Source of the DNA: an uncultured Acidobacteriota bacterium
GTDB taxonomy: Bacteria > Acidobacteriota > Blastocatellia > Pyrinomonadales > Pyrinomonadaceae
Length of the DNA stretch: 64,000 nucleotides
Direction of reading: 5' to 3'
Assembly (NCBI GenBank): GCA_937859595.1
Contig: CALMAH010000011.1
Location: 124,001 to 188,000 of the forward strand
The notes below the pieces were generated by a model, which worked only from the letters and a program-made list of their open reading frames with translations, did no database searches and was not told the origin of the DNA. The number at the start of each line of letters is the position of its first letter. The stretch's first letter is position 1. Both the position numbers and the translations under genes were made by a program. Positions 52,011-60,992 of this stretch are shown here, in pieces.

Positions 52011-53606
52011 TTAAACCATGGGGTGTCTCTGGTGCCATTCTGTTGCCTCTTCGTATGCCTGACCTATCCGGCACAACATCGCTTCGCTCAACGGACTGCC
52101 GGCGAGCTGCATGGAGTAGGGCAAGCCATCGCTGGTGACGCCGCACGGTAGCGTCAGAGTCGGCGCGCCGGCAAAGCTGTGTGGAAAGGTGAACGACGTC
52201 AGGGGCTTTTCGATACCCAGTGTCTTCAATATTTGCGTAAAAACCTGATCCCATTCCGTCATGGACCCGTACTGCAAGCCTGCGGGAATTTTGAAGGGCA
52301 TACCGCCTGATGGGCTTAGGACCGCGTCGGCCGTGGCCAAGACAGCCAGGAATCCCTCGCCGATTGACTTTCCGACCTGGCGAGCTTTGGCGAGGTCGGC
52401 CTCACTGACGCTCGAACCAAACTCGAGGAAATCCCGGAAATAGGCTCCGTACTCGTCTGCCCGCGACGGAAAGCTTTCACGATGAGCCTCGGCTGCCTCC
52501 GCGGCGCAGACCGTGAACCAGGCTGCATGCACCTCGGACACATCGGGGAGCTGCACATCGACGATCCGGGCCCCGAGCCGCTGCAGTTCTGCCACGGCAA
52601 GCTCGATTGCCGCGGCCAGGCCAAGGTCCACGCCGTCCAGCGCGTAGGCGCGGTCGAAGCCGATCCGCATTCCGTCCACGCCCCGATCGAGTTCGGCGAG
52701 CATGTTCGGCACCGGCGCTTGCAGCGACGTGCTGTCATTGGGATCGTGTCCCGCGATCGCCTCGAAGACGATCGCCGCGTCCCTCACGCTACGCGTCATC
52801 GGGCCCACGTGATCGAGCGACTCTGCCAGCGGCAGGACGCCATAACGGCTCACCCGGCCGTACGTGGGCTTCAGCCCAACGATGCCGTTAGCCGTTGACG
52901 GGAAGCGTATCGACCCTCCTGTATCAGTTCCGAGAGAAGCAAAGCAAAGACCGGCCGCCGTGGCGACGCCTGAGCCGCTGGAGGAGACGCCGGCCCAGTA
53001 CTCTTCACCCCAGGGGTTGACCGGAATCTCGAAGTCGCGGTGGTAACCCACCATCGCGCCCTCGGTGACGCTCAACTTCCCGATCAGCACAGCCCCGGCT
53101 GCTTGCAGCTTCGCCACCACGGTGGCGTCGTAATCGGGGACAAAGTCACGAAGTACCCTCGATCCGCCCATGGTCCGCACCCCCTTCGTGTAGCAGAGGT
53201 CCTTGACCGCAACCGGGATGCCGTGCAGTGGCCCGCGATAGTTGCCGGACTGGATCTCGCGCTCCGCGACACGGGCAGCCGCCAGGGCCTCATCCGCCAT
53301 GACGGTGGCATAGCTGTGCAGCCGGCCATCCAGAGCGCTGATTCGGGCCAGAATCAACTCTGTGAGCTCGAGCGGCAAGACTTCCCTCGCTTCAATACGC
53401 CGGGCGACCTCCGACAGACTCAGGTAGTGCAGTGGTCCGAGAGTCTGGTGGTCCTCAACAGGTGGCGCAGATGTCGGTGAGCAGGCGGGTAGAAGCGACG
53501 CCGCCATACCATAACCGAACAGGGCCAGCAAATCCCGTCGGGAGAGCCACGCACTGTCGGGTATGTCGATGGCTCGTCGAATGTTGTCTTCTTGATCGGA
53601 ATTCAT
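52011..53606 (-). CDS. Tat-exported amidase lipoprotein (amidase signature family)
   Basis: The 531-residue protein has a Tat-type signal (SRRDLLALFGYGMAASLLPAC, twin Arg at 23-24, lipobox Cys about 42). The amidase-signature core follows with the Ser-cisSer-Lys triad: Lys135 in VAVKDLCYTKG, Ser around 208-210 in GVSSSGSGVA and Ser232 in GTDTGGSIRFPS. AS-family enzymes hydrolyse C-N bonds in amides or act in glutamyl-tRNA amidation; a secreted lipoprotein is not GatA. The substrate is unknown. The ATG at 53606 has an AAGGAGA site. It is the only gene of the cassette described at 51852-53651. Confidence 0.93.
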   Translation of the reverse strand: MNSDQEDNIRRAIDIPDSAWLSRRDLLALFGYGMAASLLPACSPTSAPPVEDHQTLGPLHYLSLSEVARRIEAREVLPLELTELILARISALDGRLHSYATVMADEALAAARVAEREIQSGNYRGPLHGIPVAVKDLCYTKGVRTMGGSRVLRDFVPDYDATVVAKLQAAGAVLIGKLSVTEGAMVGYHRDFEIPVNPWGEEYWAGVSSSGSGVATAAGLCFASLGTDTGGSIRFPSTANGIVGLKPTYGRVSRYGVLPLAESLDHVGPMTRSVRDAAIVFEAIAGHDPNDSTSLQAPVPNMLAELDRGVDGMRIGFDRAYALDGVDLGLAAAIELAVAELQRLGARIVDVQLPDVSEVHAAWFTVCAAEAAEAHRESFPSRADEYGAYFRDFLEFGSSVSEADLAKARQVGKSIGEGFLAVLATADAVLSPSGGMPFKIPAGLQYGSMTEWDQVFTQILKTLGIEKPLTSFTFPHSFAGAPTLTLPCGVTSDGLPYSMQLAGSPLSEAMLCRIGQAYEEATEWHQRHPMV

Positions 53607-53829
53607 CTGGTCTCCTTGAGGACGACCTACCCTGGCGATGGGTCGGTCTAACTATTGATTGTACGTTTTGCTCCGTGATGATATGCGTGTTCCGATTGGT
53701 TGTCAAACGTTTCTTTAACCGGAAGAGTTGTGAAGGATAAGCCGTAGCTAGTTGCATTTAACGTTGCTATGCGTACGACGCAGGTCTATTCTTGGACTAC
53801 AGAGCTTGTGTCAAAAGCCTGCCGAACCA

Positions 53830-54498
53830 ATGAACGAAACGCTGCCGAAGTTTGTTTCTCTCGATTTTACGGAACTCGCGCCTGACGAACAGATGCGCCG
53901 GGCGGAGGAGTTTTTTGAGATGCTCAACCGGAGGCGGACGGTGCGGGAATACTCGAGCCGCGATGTTCCCATTGAATTGATCGAGCGGGCGATCGCGACA
54001 GCCGGGACGGCTCCTTCGGGTGCGAATTTGCAGCCGTGGCGGTTCGTTGTCATTCGCGATCCAGAAGTGAAGCGAAAGATACGCGAGGCCGCCGAAAAAG
54101 AAGAATACGAAAGCTATCACGGCAGAATGAGCGAGAAATGGCTACGGCGTCTCGCCCCGCTCGGGACCGATGAAAACAAGCCGTTCCTGGAGATCGCCCC
54201 TTATCTGATAGTCGTTTTCCGCATCACGTCGGTCGAGGAAAATGGCGAGACCGAGCCGACCTATTACTCCCAGGAATCGGTTGGCATCGCTACGGGTATG
54301 CTGCTCGCCGCTCTGCACAACATGGGCCTGGCGACGCTAACGCATACACCAAGCCCGATGAAATTCCTACAGGAAATACTCGGAAGGCCGCGAAACGAAG
54401 TTCCCTTCGTACTTATTCCCGTCGGCTATCCGGCCGACGACGCCAAGGTGCCCGACATCAAACGCAAACCGCTCGACGAGATCATGCAGACCGTCTAA
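53830..54498 (+). CDS. Nitroreductase-family flavoprotein
   Basis: The 222-residue protein contains FFEMLNRRRTVREYSSRDVPIELIERAIATAGTAPSGANLQPWRFVVIRDPEVKRKIREAAEKEE, the FMN-binding start of the nitroreductase family. It continues with SVGIATGMLLAALHNMGLATLTHTPSP, which is typical of the iodotyrosine deiodinase/BluB-like branch. These enzymes use NAD(P)H to reduce nitro groups, quinones or related substrates. The ATG at 53830 is chosen because the family alignment starts there; the frame is open to 53752. Neighbour genes suggest general xenobiotic or redox chemistry. Confidence 0.92.
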   Translation: MNETLPKFVSLDFTELAPDEQMRRAEEFFEMLNRRRTVREYSSRDVPIELIERAIATAGTAPSGANLQPWRFVVIRDPEVKRKIREAAEKEEYESYHGRMSEKWLRRLAPLGTDENKPFLEIAPYLIVVFRITSVEENGETEPTYYSQESVGIATGMLLAALHNMGLATLTHTPSPMKFLQEILGRPRNEVPFVLIPVGYPADDAKVPDIKRKPLDEIMQTV

Positions 54499-54502
54499 AT
54501 CC

Positions 54503-55333
54503 TCAAACGTTGACCGTTACTCGCAGGAATGTTGCCCCGATCGAGGTCGAATCCGGCGACCCCGATGCGTTCTGGCTCTCGAACAGCTCGACGAGCTCAT
54601 TTCTCAGATCGTCGGCACGTCCATTTGCCGTCGCGGCGTCAAACGCATTCATTGTCGGGCCGTAATACGTGCGGAACACATCGACAAATTCTGCCGGGCT
54701 GCCCCGAAACTCGAAACGATATGTATCACGATCGAACGAGATATTCTCTTTCGCTATCCCTGCCTGGCCAAAACGCTCGATAACATTGTCTTCGACGCCC
54801 CACGTCATCGGGCTGACAAATCCTTCGGGCGGCGGTGGCGAATAGGCCGAGCTTATCCTCAATATCTGCGCGACGAGCGTCGGGTCGCCGGGTATCCAGT
54901 TTCCCATCACGACGCGCCCGCCGGGTTTTGTGACGCGGACCATTTCCTTTGCCACATCTAACGGCTTCGGTGCGAACATCGCCCCGAAGATGCTGATCGC
55001 GAGATCGAATGTGTCGTCTTCGAGCCCGTTAAGGTCTGTCGCATCGCCTTCCTGAAAGCGTATGTTCGAAAGGCCAAGTTCCTCAGCCCGCTTCTTTGCC
55101 GCTTCGACCAGATTGCTCGCGATATCGACGCCGAGCACATCGGCCCCGCGTTTTGCCGACGGTATCGCCGTATTTCCGTCGCCACAGCCGAGGTCAAGCA
55201 CCTTCATACCTTCGGTAACGCCGACCCTTTCGATCAATTCCTCCGCGCTTTGCCTCATCGTATCCGCGATCCGGGTAAAATCGCCCTTTTCCCACAACGC
55301 CTTATTTGGGTTCACTGCCTTATCTGGATTCAT
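54503..55333 (-). CDS. SAM-dependent class I methyltransferase
   Basis: The 276-residue enzyme has the SAM motif I VLDLGCGDGNTA at about 46-57, then ADVLGVDIASNLVEAAKKRAEELGLSNIRFQEGDATDLNGLEDDTFDLAISIFGAMFAPKPLDVAKEMVRVTKPGGRVVMGNWIPGDP, a Methyltransf_11/25-type core. The C-terminal part has a distinct FDRDTYRFEFRGSPAEFVDVFRTYYGP block. Its acceptor substrate is unknown. It converges with the nitroreductase gene four bases away and stands alone on its strand. Confidence 0.92.
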   Translation of the reverse strand: MNPDKAVNPNKALWEKGDFTRIADTMRQSAEELIERVGVTEGMKVLDLGCGDGNTAIPSAKRGADVLGVDIASNLVEAAKKRAEELGLSNIRFQEGDATDLNGLEDDTFDLAISIFGAMFAPKPLDVAKEMVRVTKPGGRVVMGNWIPGDPTLVAQILRISSAYSPPPPEGFVSPMTWGVEDNVIERFGQAGIAKENISFDRDTYRFEFRGSPAEFVDVFRTYYGPTMNAFDAATANGRADDLRNELVELFESQNASGSPDSTSIGATFLRVTVNV

Positions 55334-55473
55334 TTCCTTTGCTCCTTAATTCAGTAATTGCCTTCGAAAACTCATCTTGCTCGATTGTCATAGACGAAAA
55401 AACCGACAAAATGAGGACAATTGGGAAACATCCTTCATCCTGAAAGTCAGAAACGGCAAGCATGTTCCGACGA

Positions 55474-56061
55474 TCATATCGCGATGAGATTCTCTATTGT
55501 GCCGCGTAAGGGCGACACCGGCCCGCCGTTATAGAACGACAGGAGATCCGTCTCTGGTGTCCCGGCCCGATATCCGGAGAGCAGTTCGTCCGGGTCATAC
55601 TCTACACCTACCGGGTTGTCGCCCCAATTGGTGTTCATAAAGTCCGTGGCCTCGTCGCCGGAACCGCATCGATCGACCTGAAACTCGATCTGGTTGCCGT
55701 CAGGGTCGGCGTAATACATCGAGACCGTGATGCCGTGATGAACGCACCAATAGGGCGTGATGCCTTTTTCCTTTAGCGCCGAATAATTTTCGAGCAGATC
55801 TCCCAAGGAAGCGTAGGTGTAAGCCACATGATCGATGCCGATCGCGTCGCTCTTGTCAGTTCCTGTGCTATTTGGGGCGATCACCGACATATCTGCGAAC
55901 GCCAGACGGTGATGTTCGTCGTCGTAGGTCAGAAAGGCAAGTGCCGGGTTTTGATATTGCACATGGGCGTCAAATACGGCGGCATACCACGCGAGCATCT
56001 CCTTGAGCCGACGGGTACGATAAACCACATGAGCAAACTTTGTTGGTCGAGCAATTTTCAT
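55474..56061 (-). CDS. VOC-family (glyoxalase/extradiol dioxygenase-like) protein
   Basis: The 195-residue protein is one long VOC unit: KFAHVVYRTRRLKEMLAWYAAVFDAHVQYQNPALAFLTYDDEHHRLAFADM (about 8-60) and IGIDHVAYTYASLGDLLENYSALKEKGITPYWCVHHGITVSMYYADPDGNQIEFQVDRC. His10, His in 'IDHVAY' and Glu in 'IEFQVD' could bind a metal, as in type I extradiol dioxygenases. The C-terminal tail (PVGVEYDPDELLSGYRAGTPETDLLSFY) matches biphenyl-diol dioxygenase-like proteins. Directly downstream of the SDR at 56092-56859 (30-nt gap), so likely one operon. Substrate unknown. Confidence 0.9.
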   Translation of the reverse strand: MKIARPTKFAHVVYRTRRLKEMLAWYAAVFDAHVQYQNPALAFLTYDDEHHRLAFADMSVIAPNSTGTDKSDAIGIDHVAYTYASLGDLLENYSALKEKGITPYWCVHHGITVSMYYADPDGNQIEFQVDRCGSGDEATDFMNTNWGDNPVGVEYDPDELLSGYRAGTPETDLLSFYNGGPVSPLRGTIENLIAI

Positions 56062-56091
56062 ATTCCCTCCGTTTGGCTTTCTGGTGCGGCC

Positions 56092-56859
56092 TCAGACCGT
56101 CATAGCGAATCCGCCGTCGGGTGTCAGGGTCGTTCCGGTTATGTAACTTGCTTCGTCCGAACAAAGGAACAGGATCGCGGAAGCTATTTCTTCCGGCTTG
56201 CTAACGCGACGGACGTGCACCTGCGGCACCATTGCATTGTCAAATATCTCGTCGCCGATGATGCCGCGGATCCTGTGATGCATCGGCGTATCGACAAACC
56301 CAGGGCACACGATGTTGACCCTGATACCGTGCGGAGCGAGCTCGGCGGACGCACTCGTCGTCAAGCCGACCTGTCCGTGTTTTGAAGTGACATATGCGGC
56401 TCCCGACGGGAAGCCCAGGAACGAATTAACGGACCCGACATTGACTATCGCCCCTCCGTGTCCGCCCGCGAGCATCGCCCGTGCCTCGTACTTCAGACAA
56501 AGATAATTGCCTTTAAGGTTGATGTCGAGGACCTTGTCCCATTCATCTTCCTCGAGATCGACAATGTTCGCGATCTGGCCTTCGATACCGGCATTATTCA
56601 CCGCATAGTCGAGCCGCCCGAACGTCGCGATCGCGTGCGCCACCATCTGCTCGGTGTCCGCCGCCTTCGAAACATCCGTCTGAATAGCGGTCGCCTTTCC
56701 GCCGCCGGCTTCGATCTCCGCAACCAACGAATCGAGCTCCTCCTGCCTTCTTGCCGCAAGCACAACGCTCGTACCTTTAGCAGCGAAAGCCATCGCCGTC
56801 GCCCTCCCGATCCCGCTGCTGGCCCCTGTGATCAGGGCGACTTTTTCATTAATTGACAC
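56092..56859 (-). CDS. Short-chain dehydrogenase (classical SDR)
   Basis: The 255-residue SDR has TGASSGIG at 11-18, VVLAARRQEELDSLVAEIE, the NNAG motif in YAVNNAGIEG, the catalytic Ser in VNVGSVNSFLG and Tyr/Lys in YVTSKHG, then the C-terminal FLCSDEASYITGTTLTPDGGFAM, typical of glucose 1-dehydrogenase-like SDRs. The Arg-Arg after the second strand suggests NADP(H). It lies in a run with the VOC protein downstream and the NTF2-like protein upstream (75 nt), possibly one short pathway. The substrate is unknown. Confidence 0.93.
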   Translation of the reverse strand: MSINEKVALITGASSGIGRATAMAFAAKGTSVVLAARRQEELDSLVAEIEAGGGKATAIQTDVSKAADTEQMVAHAIATFGRLDYAVNNAGIEGQIANIVDLEEDEWDKVLDINLKGNYLCLKYEARAMLAGGHGGAIVNVGSVNSFLGFPSGAAYVTSKHGQVGLTTSASAELAPHGIRVNIVCPGFVDTPMHHRIRGIIGDEIFDNAMVPQVHVRRVSKPEEIASAILFLCSDEASYITGTTLTPDGGFAMTV

Positions 56860-56934
56860 TTGAGTTTCCTAATACCCGACCGCAAGCGGCAGCCCCGACG
56901 AGATCTTGGACGGCGAACCGACGAAGCGGCTCCT

Positions 56935-57315
56935 TTAATCTTCAGGATGAAGGTAAAAGACCTTGCTGATGATCTTCCACTCGCCGTCGGTCTTTAGCAG
57001 GGTGAACATATCTGTGAACCGGTGGCCGGTCCAGTTGTCGAGTTCGAGACGAACGGTCGCGATCGTGCCCTCGATATCTATCGAGGCGATCTCGCTTTTC
57101 AGATCGGCGGCGGGGCCGTTGCCGTCATTCCAATCGAATAACCCCTGGATCGGGCCCCCGAACAGGTCCGGGCCGATGTAGCCGTAGATGGTCGCACCTT
57201 CGTGAAATGCGGGCCGCATATCGTCGCTCTTGCCTGATATGCCGCCATTGACGTATGTCAGGATAGTGCGTGAAATGGCTTCTCTGTCCTTGGTCTGGGC
57301 TGTCGCGGATTCCAT
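56935..57315 (-). CDS. NTF2-like / putative lumazine-binding protein
   Basis: The 126-residue protein has the Lumazine_bd_2/NTF2-like sequence AISRTILTYVNGGISGKSDDMRPAFHEGATIYGYIGPDLFGGPIQGLFDWNDGNGPAADLKSEIASIDIEGTIATVRLELDNWTGHRFTDMFTLLKTDGEWKIISKVFY. The fold is a cone-shaped pocket found in small-molecule-binding or isomerase-like proteins. The ATG at 57315 (MESATAQTK) has an AGGAGA site and is preferred to an in-frame start at 57372. It lies upstream of the SDR on the same strand, so it may act in the same pathway. Confidence 0.88.
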   Translation of the reverse strand: MESATAQTKDREAISRTILTYVNGGISGKSDDMRPAFHEGATIYGYIGPDLFGGPIQGLFDWNDGNGPAADLKSEIASIDIEGTIATVRLELDNWTGHRFTDMFTLLKTDGEWKIISKVFYLHPED

Positions 57316-57410
57316 ATTATTTCTCCTAATTGATCTACCGGGCAATGAAGCATAGCGCCTACTCAAGCGCATTACAATTTCGAATGGTGATATATTTTTT
57401 CGCTCAAAAG

Positions 57411-57444
57411 AAAAACGTGCAGGCCATTGATCGGACCTGCACGC
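57411..57444 (-). terminator. Terminator of the zinc metalloprotease gene
   Basis: CGTGCAGG (57416-57423) pairs with CCTGCACG (57436-57443), and on the minus strand the stem runs into TTTTT (57411-57415). It lies 28 nt beyond the protease stop. Confidence 0.85.
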
Positions 57445-57471
57445 TTACATTTAAGTGACCGTTTTGGCTAT

Positions 57472-60099
57472 TTACGGATCTATCTTGTAATCCGGCCAGC
57501 AGGAGGTCGGGTTTAGATAGAGGTAGAGGAATTCGATCGCTTCCCGGTTCATGTTAGGCGAGGGAGCATTTGCACCGGAATAGGTCGGATTGAGTATCTT
57601 GGCTATCTGGTCGCGCACGGCTTCGAGATGTATCCGAGTCGAACGGTCGGATGTTTTCTCCAAAGCAGCCGCAGCCGCAGTATCGATCGCCCTCAACTCA
57701 GAACGGTAGAATGCACGCTCGTCGCCGCTTGCCGTGAACATCGCGGCCAGGGCCTGCGGCACACCCTGTGGCACGGTCGGCGCGGGTGCGTTTAGCTTGG
57801 TGTTGGCGATGTCCAGGAAGGAACGGTGCAGATTTCGCCGATATGCATCGACCACTGGCGTTTCCGAATAGAGTTCGCTGAAGACGCCTCTTCTTACTTC
57901 TGCAAGGAAATCCGCAGGGTGATATGCCGCGCTGCCATCCAGAGTGTTCTGCTCTACCAGCCGGGCAAAGCGGGCGCTCGATAACAGATTGTTTAGCACG
58001 GCATTCTGTGCGTTGCGAACTCGGTTCAGAGCACCGATGGGCTCGATCCGGCGGAGTATTTCCTTGTCTATCGCCCATTCGGGTGTGACAAACGCGTTCT
58101 CATTAAGGAACCGGACCGCAGATGACTGCCGGGTGTTCGGGATCAGATTGAACCGGACCCCTTCCTGGCCGACGTGCTTCTGCTGCGAATTGTAGCCGCC
58201 GACAATTGCCGCAACGTGATTCATCTCCAGCGTCCACTGGCCCATCATACGGCCATAGAGTTCGTTGAGGTCGCTGAATGGGTCGCCTCGCTGTGTGGTC
58301 GTGGCGGGGATCAGGAGCTTGGCTATCCGCCGTAGGTTGCGAACGCCAAGTTCAGATGAGTACATCGCATCGGCGTCTCCGACCGCTTCGGTCAGTTCGC
58401 CGGGGTCGCTGCCGGCCGATCCCTGGGTTGAGAACCGGAACCATGGGGTCTCGTCCTGCTGCCTTGCCCAGGTGTCGAGTGTCGGCCTTTCTTCGTCAGG
58501 GGTCTTTGCTCCCGGGATCGGCTTGTAGCCCCACATTGTAGCCCAAACATCATAGGGGCCTATGCCGGGTACAAGGTCAGCCGGATCGATCTTGTCTTCA
58601 GGTTGGGCGACGTAGTTGAAACGAGAATAGTCCATCAGCGTCGGCACGTGTCCCATCTTTCGCACCCATTCGCGGTCGCGGACCTTTTCCGCCGGGTACA
58701 TCGAGCTGGCCTTCATATTGTGCTGAAATCCGAGCGTGTGTCCGACCTCGTGTGCAACGACATATTCCACAAGCGTTCCCATCAGGTCGTTGGGCATCGG
58801 CAGCTTATGAACACGCGGGTCCACGGCACCTGCCTGCAGGAAATACCATGAACGCTGTAGGTTCATGATGTTGTGGTGCATCTGGATATCCGAATCGAGT
58901 ATCTCGCCGGTTCGCGGATCATTGACGTGCGGGCCCATCGCATTCTCAACGGTTGAGGGAAGCCATCGGATAACCGAATAGCGTGCGTCCTCAGGATGAA
59001 AATCCGGGTCCTCCTCTTTCGATGGTGCCATCTTTGCTATGATCGCGTTCTTAAATCCGGCAGCTTCAAATGCTTTCTGCCACTTTTCCACTCCGTTCTT
59101 TGTGAACGGCACGAGCCACGGCGGGGTCGCACGGTCGATATAGTAAACGATCGGCTTCACGGGTTCTGAGATGGCCGCGTTCGGGTCTTTCTTTTCGAGC
59201 CGCCAGCGGGTGATGAACCTTCGCTGCTGGGCGCGGTGTTCCGGCCGGCTGTAGTCCATCTGAGTAACCGAAAAATACCCTACACGGTCATCGAACAGAC
59301 GCGGCATCATCGGGTTTTCCGGAAGCTTTACCATACTGTGGTGGATCACCACCGTAGCGCTGCCTGGAGGCATTCCCTGTTGCTGTCCGCCTCCGCCCGG
59401 GCCCTGGCCTCCGCCTGCTCCGGCAGGGGTCGGATTGCGAACGTAAGTGTGCGAGGCTTGTGCTTCTATGTTGGTCGGATAGGGCGAGATTCGCTCGATG
59501 AATGACCGCGAGGCGTCCATTGTGTTAGCGTTCAGCCGCTGACGGGCGCTTAGCTCGTGAAGGTCGGTCGTAAACAGTCGTCCAACATCGATAACCGCAG
59601 ATCCGTTGTCCGGGCCCCAAGCCGCGACCGGAAAGGCCATCAGGATGGTGTCGTTGTTCGCATTGCTCACCGCTTCTGCGATCGGGTGGCTCGGATCGGC
59701 AACTATATTGTAGTTGATGTTTCGGAGAAACACCCGATTCCCGTTCAGCTCCCAGCGGACCACACGACGCCCGAGGGCCTGTCCGCCGAACCCGACGCCA
59801 AGCGTGGTGCGGGCGATCTGAGAGACCCAAAGAAATTCCTTACCGAATTCTGGTCTCGGTATCTCGTAATAATATTTGTCCTTTACCTGATGGACCTTGA
59901 AGACACCTTCTTTTGTCGTTGCCTCTTTGGTTATCACCCGGTCATAGGGCTGCGGGTCCTGCGAGCCGGCTGTCGGCATACCGGGACGCTGCGGCCCCGT
60001 CGGCGACGGTTCAGGTGTGGGATCCTGAGAAAATACGGTATGAACATTTCCGGAGAAAATGATCGCGAGCAACAGAAAACCTAACGTGGCCTTTCTCAT
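57472..60099 (-). CDS. Exported zinc metalloprotease (DUF5117/DUF5118, metzincin-like)
   Basis: The 875-residue protein has a signal peptide ([22 protein letters not shown]), a Pro-rich linker, DUF5118/DUF5117-type domains ([24 protein letters not shown]...[50 protein letters not shown]) and a zinc site [14 protein letters not shown]: His450, Glu451, His454, His460, with a Met-turn candidate later (TLMDYSRFN). This HExxHxxGxxH pattern defines metzincins. The family is common in Bacteroidota and Acidobacteriota and is largely uncharacterised. The start at 60099 has an AGGAG site. A Gly/Gln-rich insert lies at about 225-245. Confidence 0.93.
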   Translation of the reverse strand: MRKATLGFLLLAIIFSGNVHTVFSQDPTPEPSPTGPQRPGMPTAGSQDPQPYDRVITKEATTKEGVFKVHQVKDKYYYEIPRPEFGKEFLWVSQIARTTLGVGFGGQALGRRVVRWELNGNRVFLRNINYNIVADPSHPIAEAVSNANNDTILMAFPVAAWGPDNGSAVIDVGRLFTTDLHELSARQRLNANTMDASRSFIERISPYPTNIEAQASHTYVRNPTPAGAGGGQGPGGGGQQQGMPPGSATVVIHHSMVKLPENPMMPRLFDDRVGYFSVTQMDYSRPEHRAQQRRFITRWRLEKKDPNAAISEPVKPIVYYIDRATPPWLVPFTKNGVEKWQKAFEAAGFKNAIIAKMAPSKEEDPDFHPEDARYSVIRWLPSTVENAMGPHVNDPRTGEILDSDIQMHHNIMNLQRSWYFLQAGAVDPRVHKLPMPNDLMGTLVEYVVAHEVGHTLGFQHNMKASSMYPAEKVRDREWVRKMGHVPTLMDYSRFNYVAQPEDKIDPADLVPGIGPYDVWATMWGYKPIPGAKTPDEERPTLDTWARQQDETPWFRFSTQGSAGSDPGELTEAVGDADAMYSSELGVRNLRRIAKLLIPATTTQRGDPFSDLNELYGRMMGQWTLEMNHVAAIVGGYNSQQKHVGQEGVRFNLIPNTRQSSAVRFLNENAFVTPEWAIDKEILRRIEPIGALNRVRNAQNAVLNNLLSSARFARLVEQNTLDGSAAYHPADFLAEVRRGVFSELYSETPVVDAYRRNLHRSFLDIANTKLNAPAPTVPQGVPQALAAMFTASGDERAFYRSELRAIDTAAAAALEKTSDRSTRIHLEAVRDQIAKILNPTYSGANAPSPNMNREAIEFLYLYLNPTSCWPDYKIDP

Positions 60100-60432
60100 T
60101 CGAAAACTCCTGTTTGTGAAATTAATGGTGAGCGGGCGGGGAAGCGTCGAGAGGATGTGCCAACCCGGCCCGTCAACGGCAACCAAATATATGAATATCC
60201 GGTAGATGGCTATTTATAGCACCGTTGCTATGCCTGTTCAACGAAAGAATTGTCAAGAATTGTAAAGCGGAATGCAGCGGGTTAGTGCGCGGTTTAGCCT
60301 GATCGCGGCGAAATGCTAGACCCACAAAGGTCTGGATTTTCTTTTCGTTGCTCTCCTGCAAGGGCTTCACTTAGATATCGTCTTTGATCAAGATCGATCC
60401 ACGAAAATAATGAATACTTCCGAATAAAATAG
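60100..60432. other. Gene-free region upstream of the poly-G promoter
   Basis: No gene is supported. This region between the divergent metalloprotease and the secreted two-gene module is AT-rich toward 60400 and holds no terminator with a T run. It must contain the protease promoter, which I could not locate with confidence. Confidence 0.4.
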
Positions 60433-60463
60433 TTGACTTTTGCGAGATGGGGGGGGGTACAAT
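60433..60463 (+). promoter_or_regulatory. Promoter with a nine-G spacer tract, probably phase variable
   Basis: TTGACT (60433-60438) and TACAAT (60458-60463) are 19 nt apart, and the last nine spacer bases before TACAAT are all G (60449-60457). A change of two G would give the optimal 17-nt spacing. It precedes the secreted-protein gene at 60589 by about 125 nt. Confidence 0.6.
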
Positions 60464-60588
60464 CACCAGAAGTCAGAGCTCGAAGCCGAGTCTTATTAAA
60501 TTTCTTGGTCGAGATTTATGAAGTTTTCGCATTCTGTTTCACTATTTTGAAGATAAGATCAACAGACATCAAAAAGTGAGGTGATATA

Positions 60589-60960
60589 ATGATCATTGTC
60601 AGATTTGCCCTAGCAGTGTTATTGACTGTCGTGATTTTTGGCTATCTAACTCCACAAGACCAATATGCACAACGCGGTCGGTGCGGTGATCAAACCGTTT
60701 GTGTTGATTTGTTTGAACCCCGATGCATTCCGGTGCCCACAAGCTTACCGGTGATATCATCAAGCTGGAGTGGAGGATTGGGATTTCGGGTTGCAAGTCA
60801 ATATTGTGGTGCCGCAAGGTGCTACTTGTTCTTTGCCTGCCGGTGCGGACCGTCGTTGGGAGGAGAGGGCGTTTGTTTTCCAGGTAGCCCTGGCGTAGCC
60901 AGCGCTAGCGACATGAGTTGCCCAACTGATGCTAAAGATATTGCGAAGCTCGATGAATAA
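60589..60960 (+). CDS. Small secreted Cys-rich protein of unknown function
   Basis: The 123-residue product begins with a membrane/signal segment (IIVRFALAVLLTVVIFGYL) and has about ten Cys (for example CGDQTVC, CIPVP, CGAARCYLFFACRCGPS, CFPGS, SCPTD). That suggests disulfide bonds outside the cytoplasm. A GAGGTGAT site precedes the ATG at 60589. No family is recognised. It is the first gene behind the poly-G promoter, with the LolA-like protein 32 nt downstream on the same strand, so both are likely co-expressed and phase variable. Confidence 0.75.
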   Translation: MIIVRFALAVLLTVVIFGYLTPQDQYAQRGRCGDQTVCVDLFEPRCIPVPTSLPVISSSWSGGLGFRVASQYCGAARCYLFFACRCGPSLGGEGVCFPGSPGVASASDMSCPTDAKDIAKLDE

Positions 60961-60992
60961 GGATTTGAGCTTGTGAATTAAGGGGAGAGTTT

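Larger units (their letters stand above)
51852..53651 (-). mobile_element. Solitary integron-type gene cassette carrying the amidase
   Basis: About 1.8 kb with the amidase as its only gene. On the minus strand a GTTAGAC core (53652-53646) lies 40 nt before the amidase start, and its attC lies 100 nt after the stop. No intI or further attC is seen, so this would be a single cassette inserted at a secondary site in a chromosome without a local integron. The gene also looks richer in GC than its neighbours, by eye. Inference from two matching core sites; not computed. Confidence 0.55.

Noticed and set aside
51828..53830. Integron integrase near the amidase cassette
   Set aside because: No intI-like protein in any frame nearby; the cassette appears alone.
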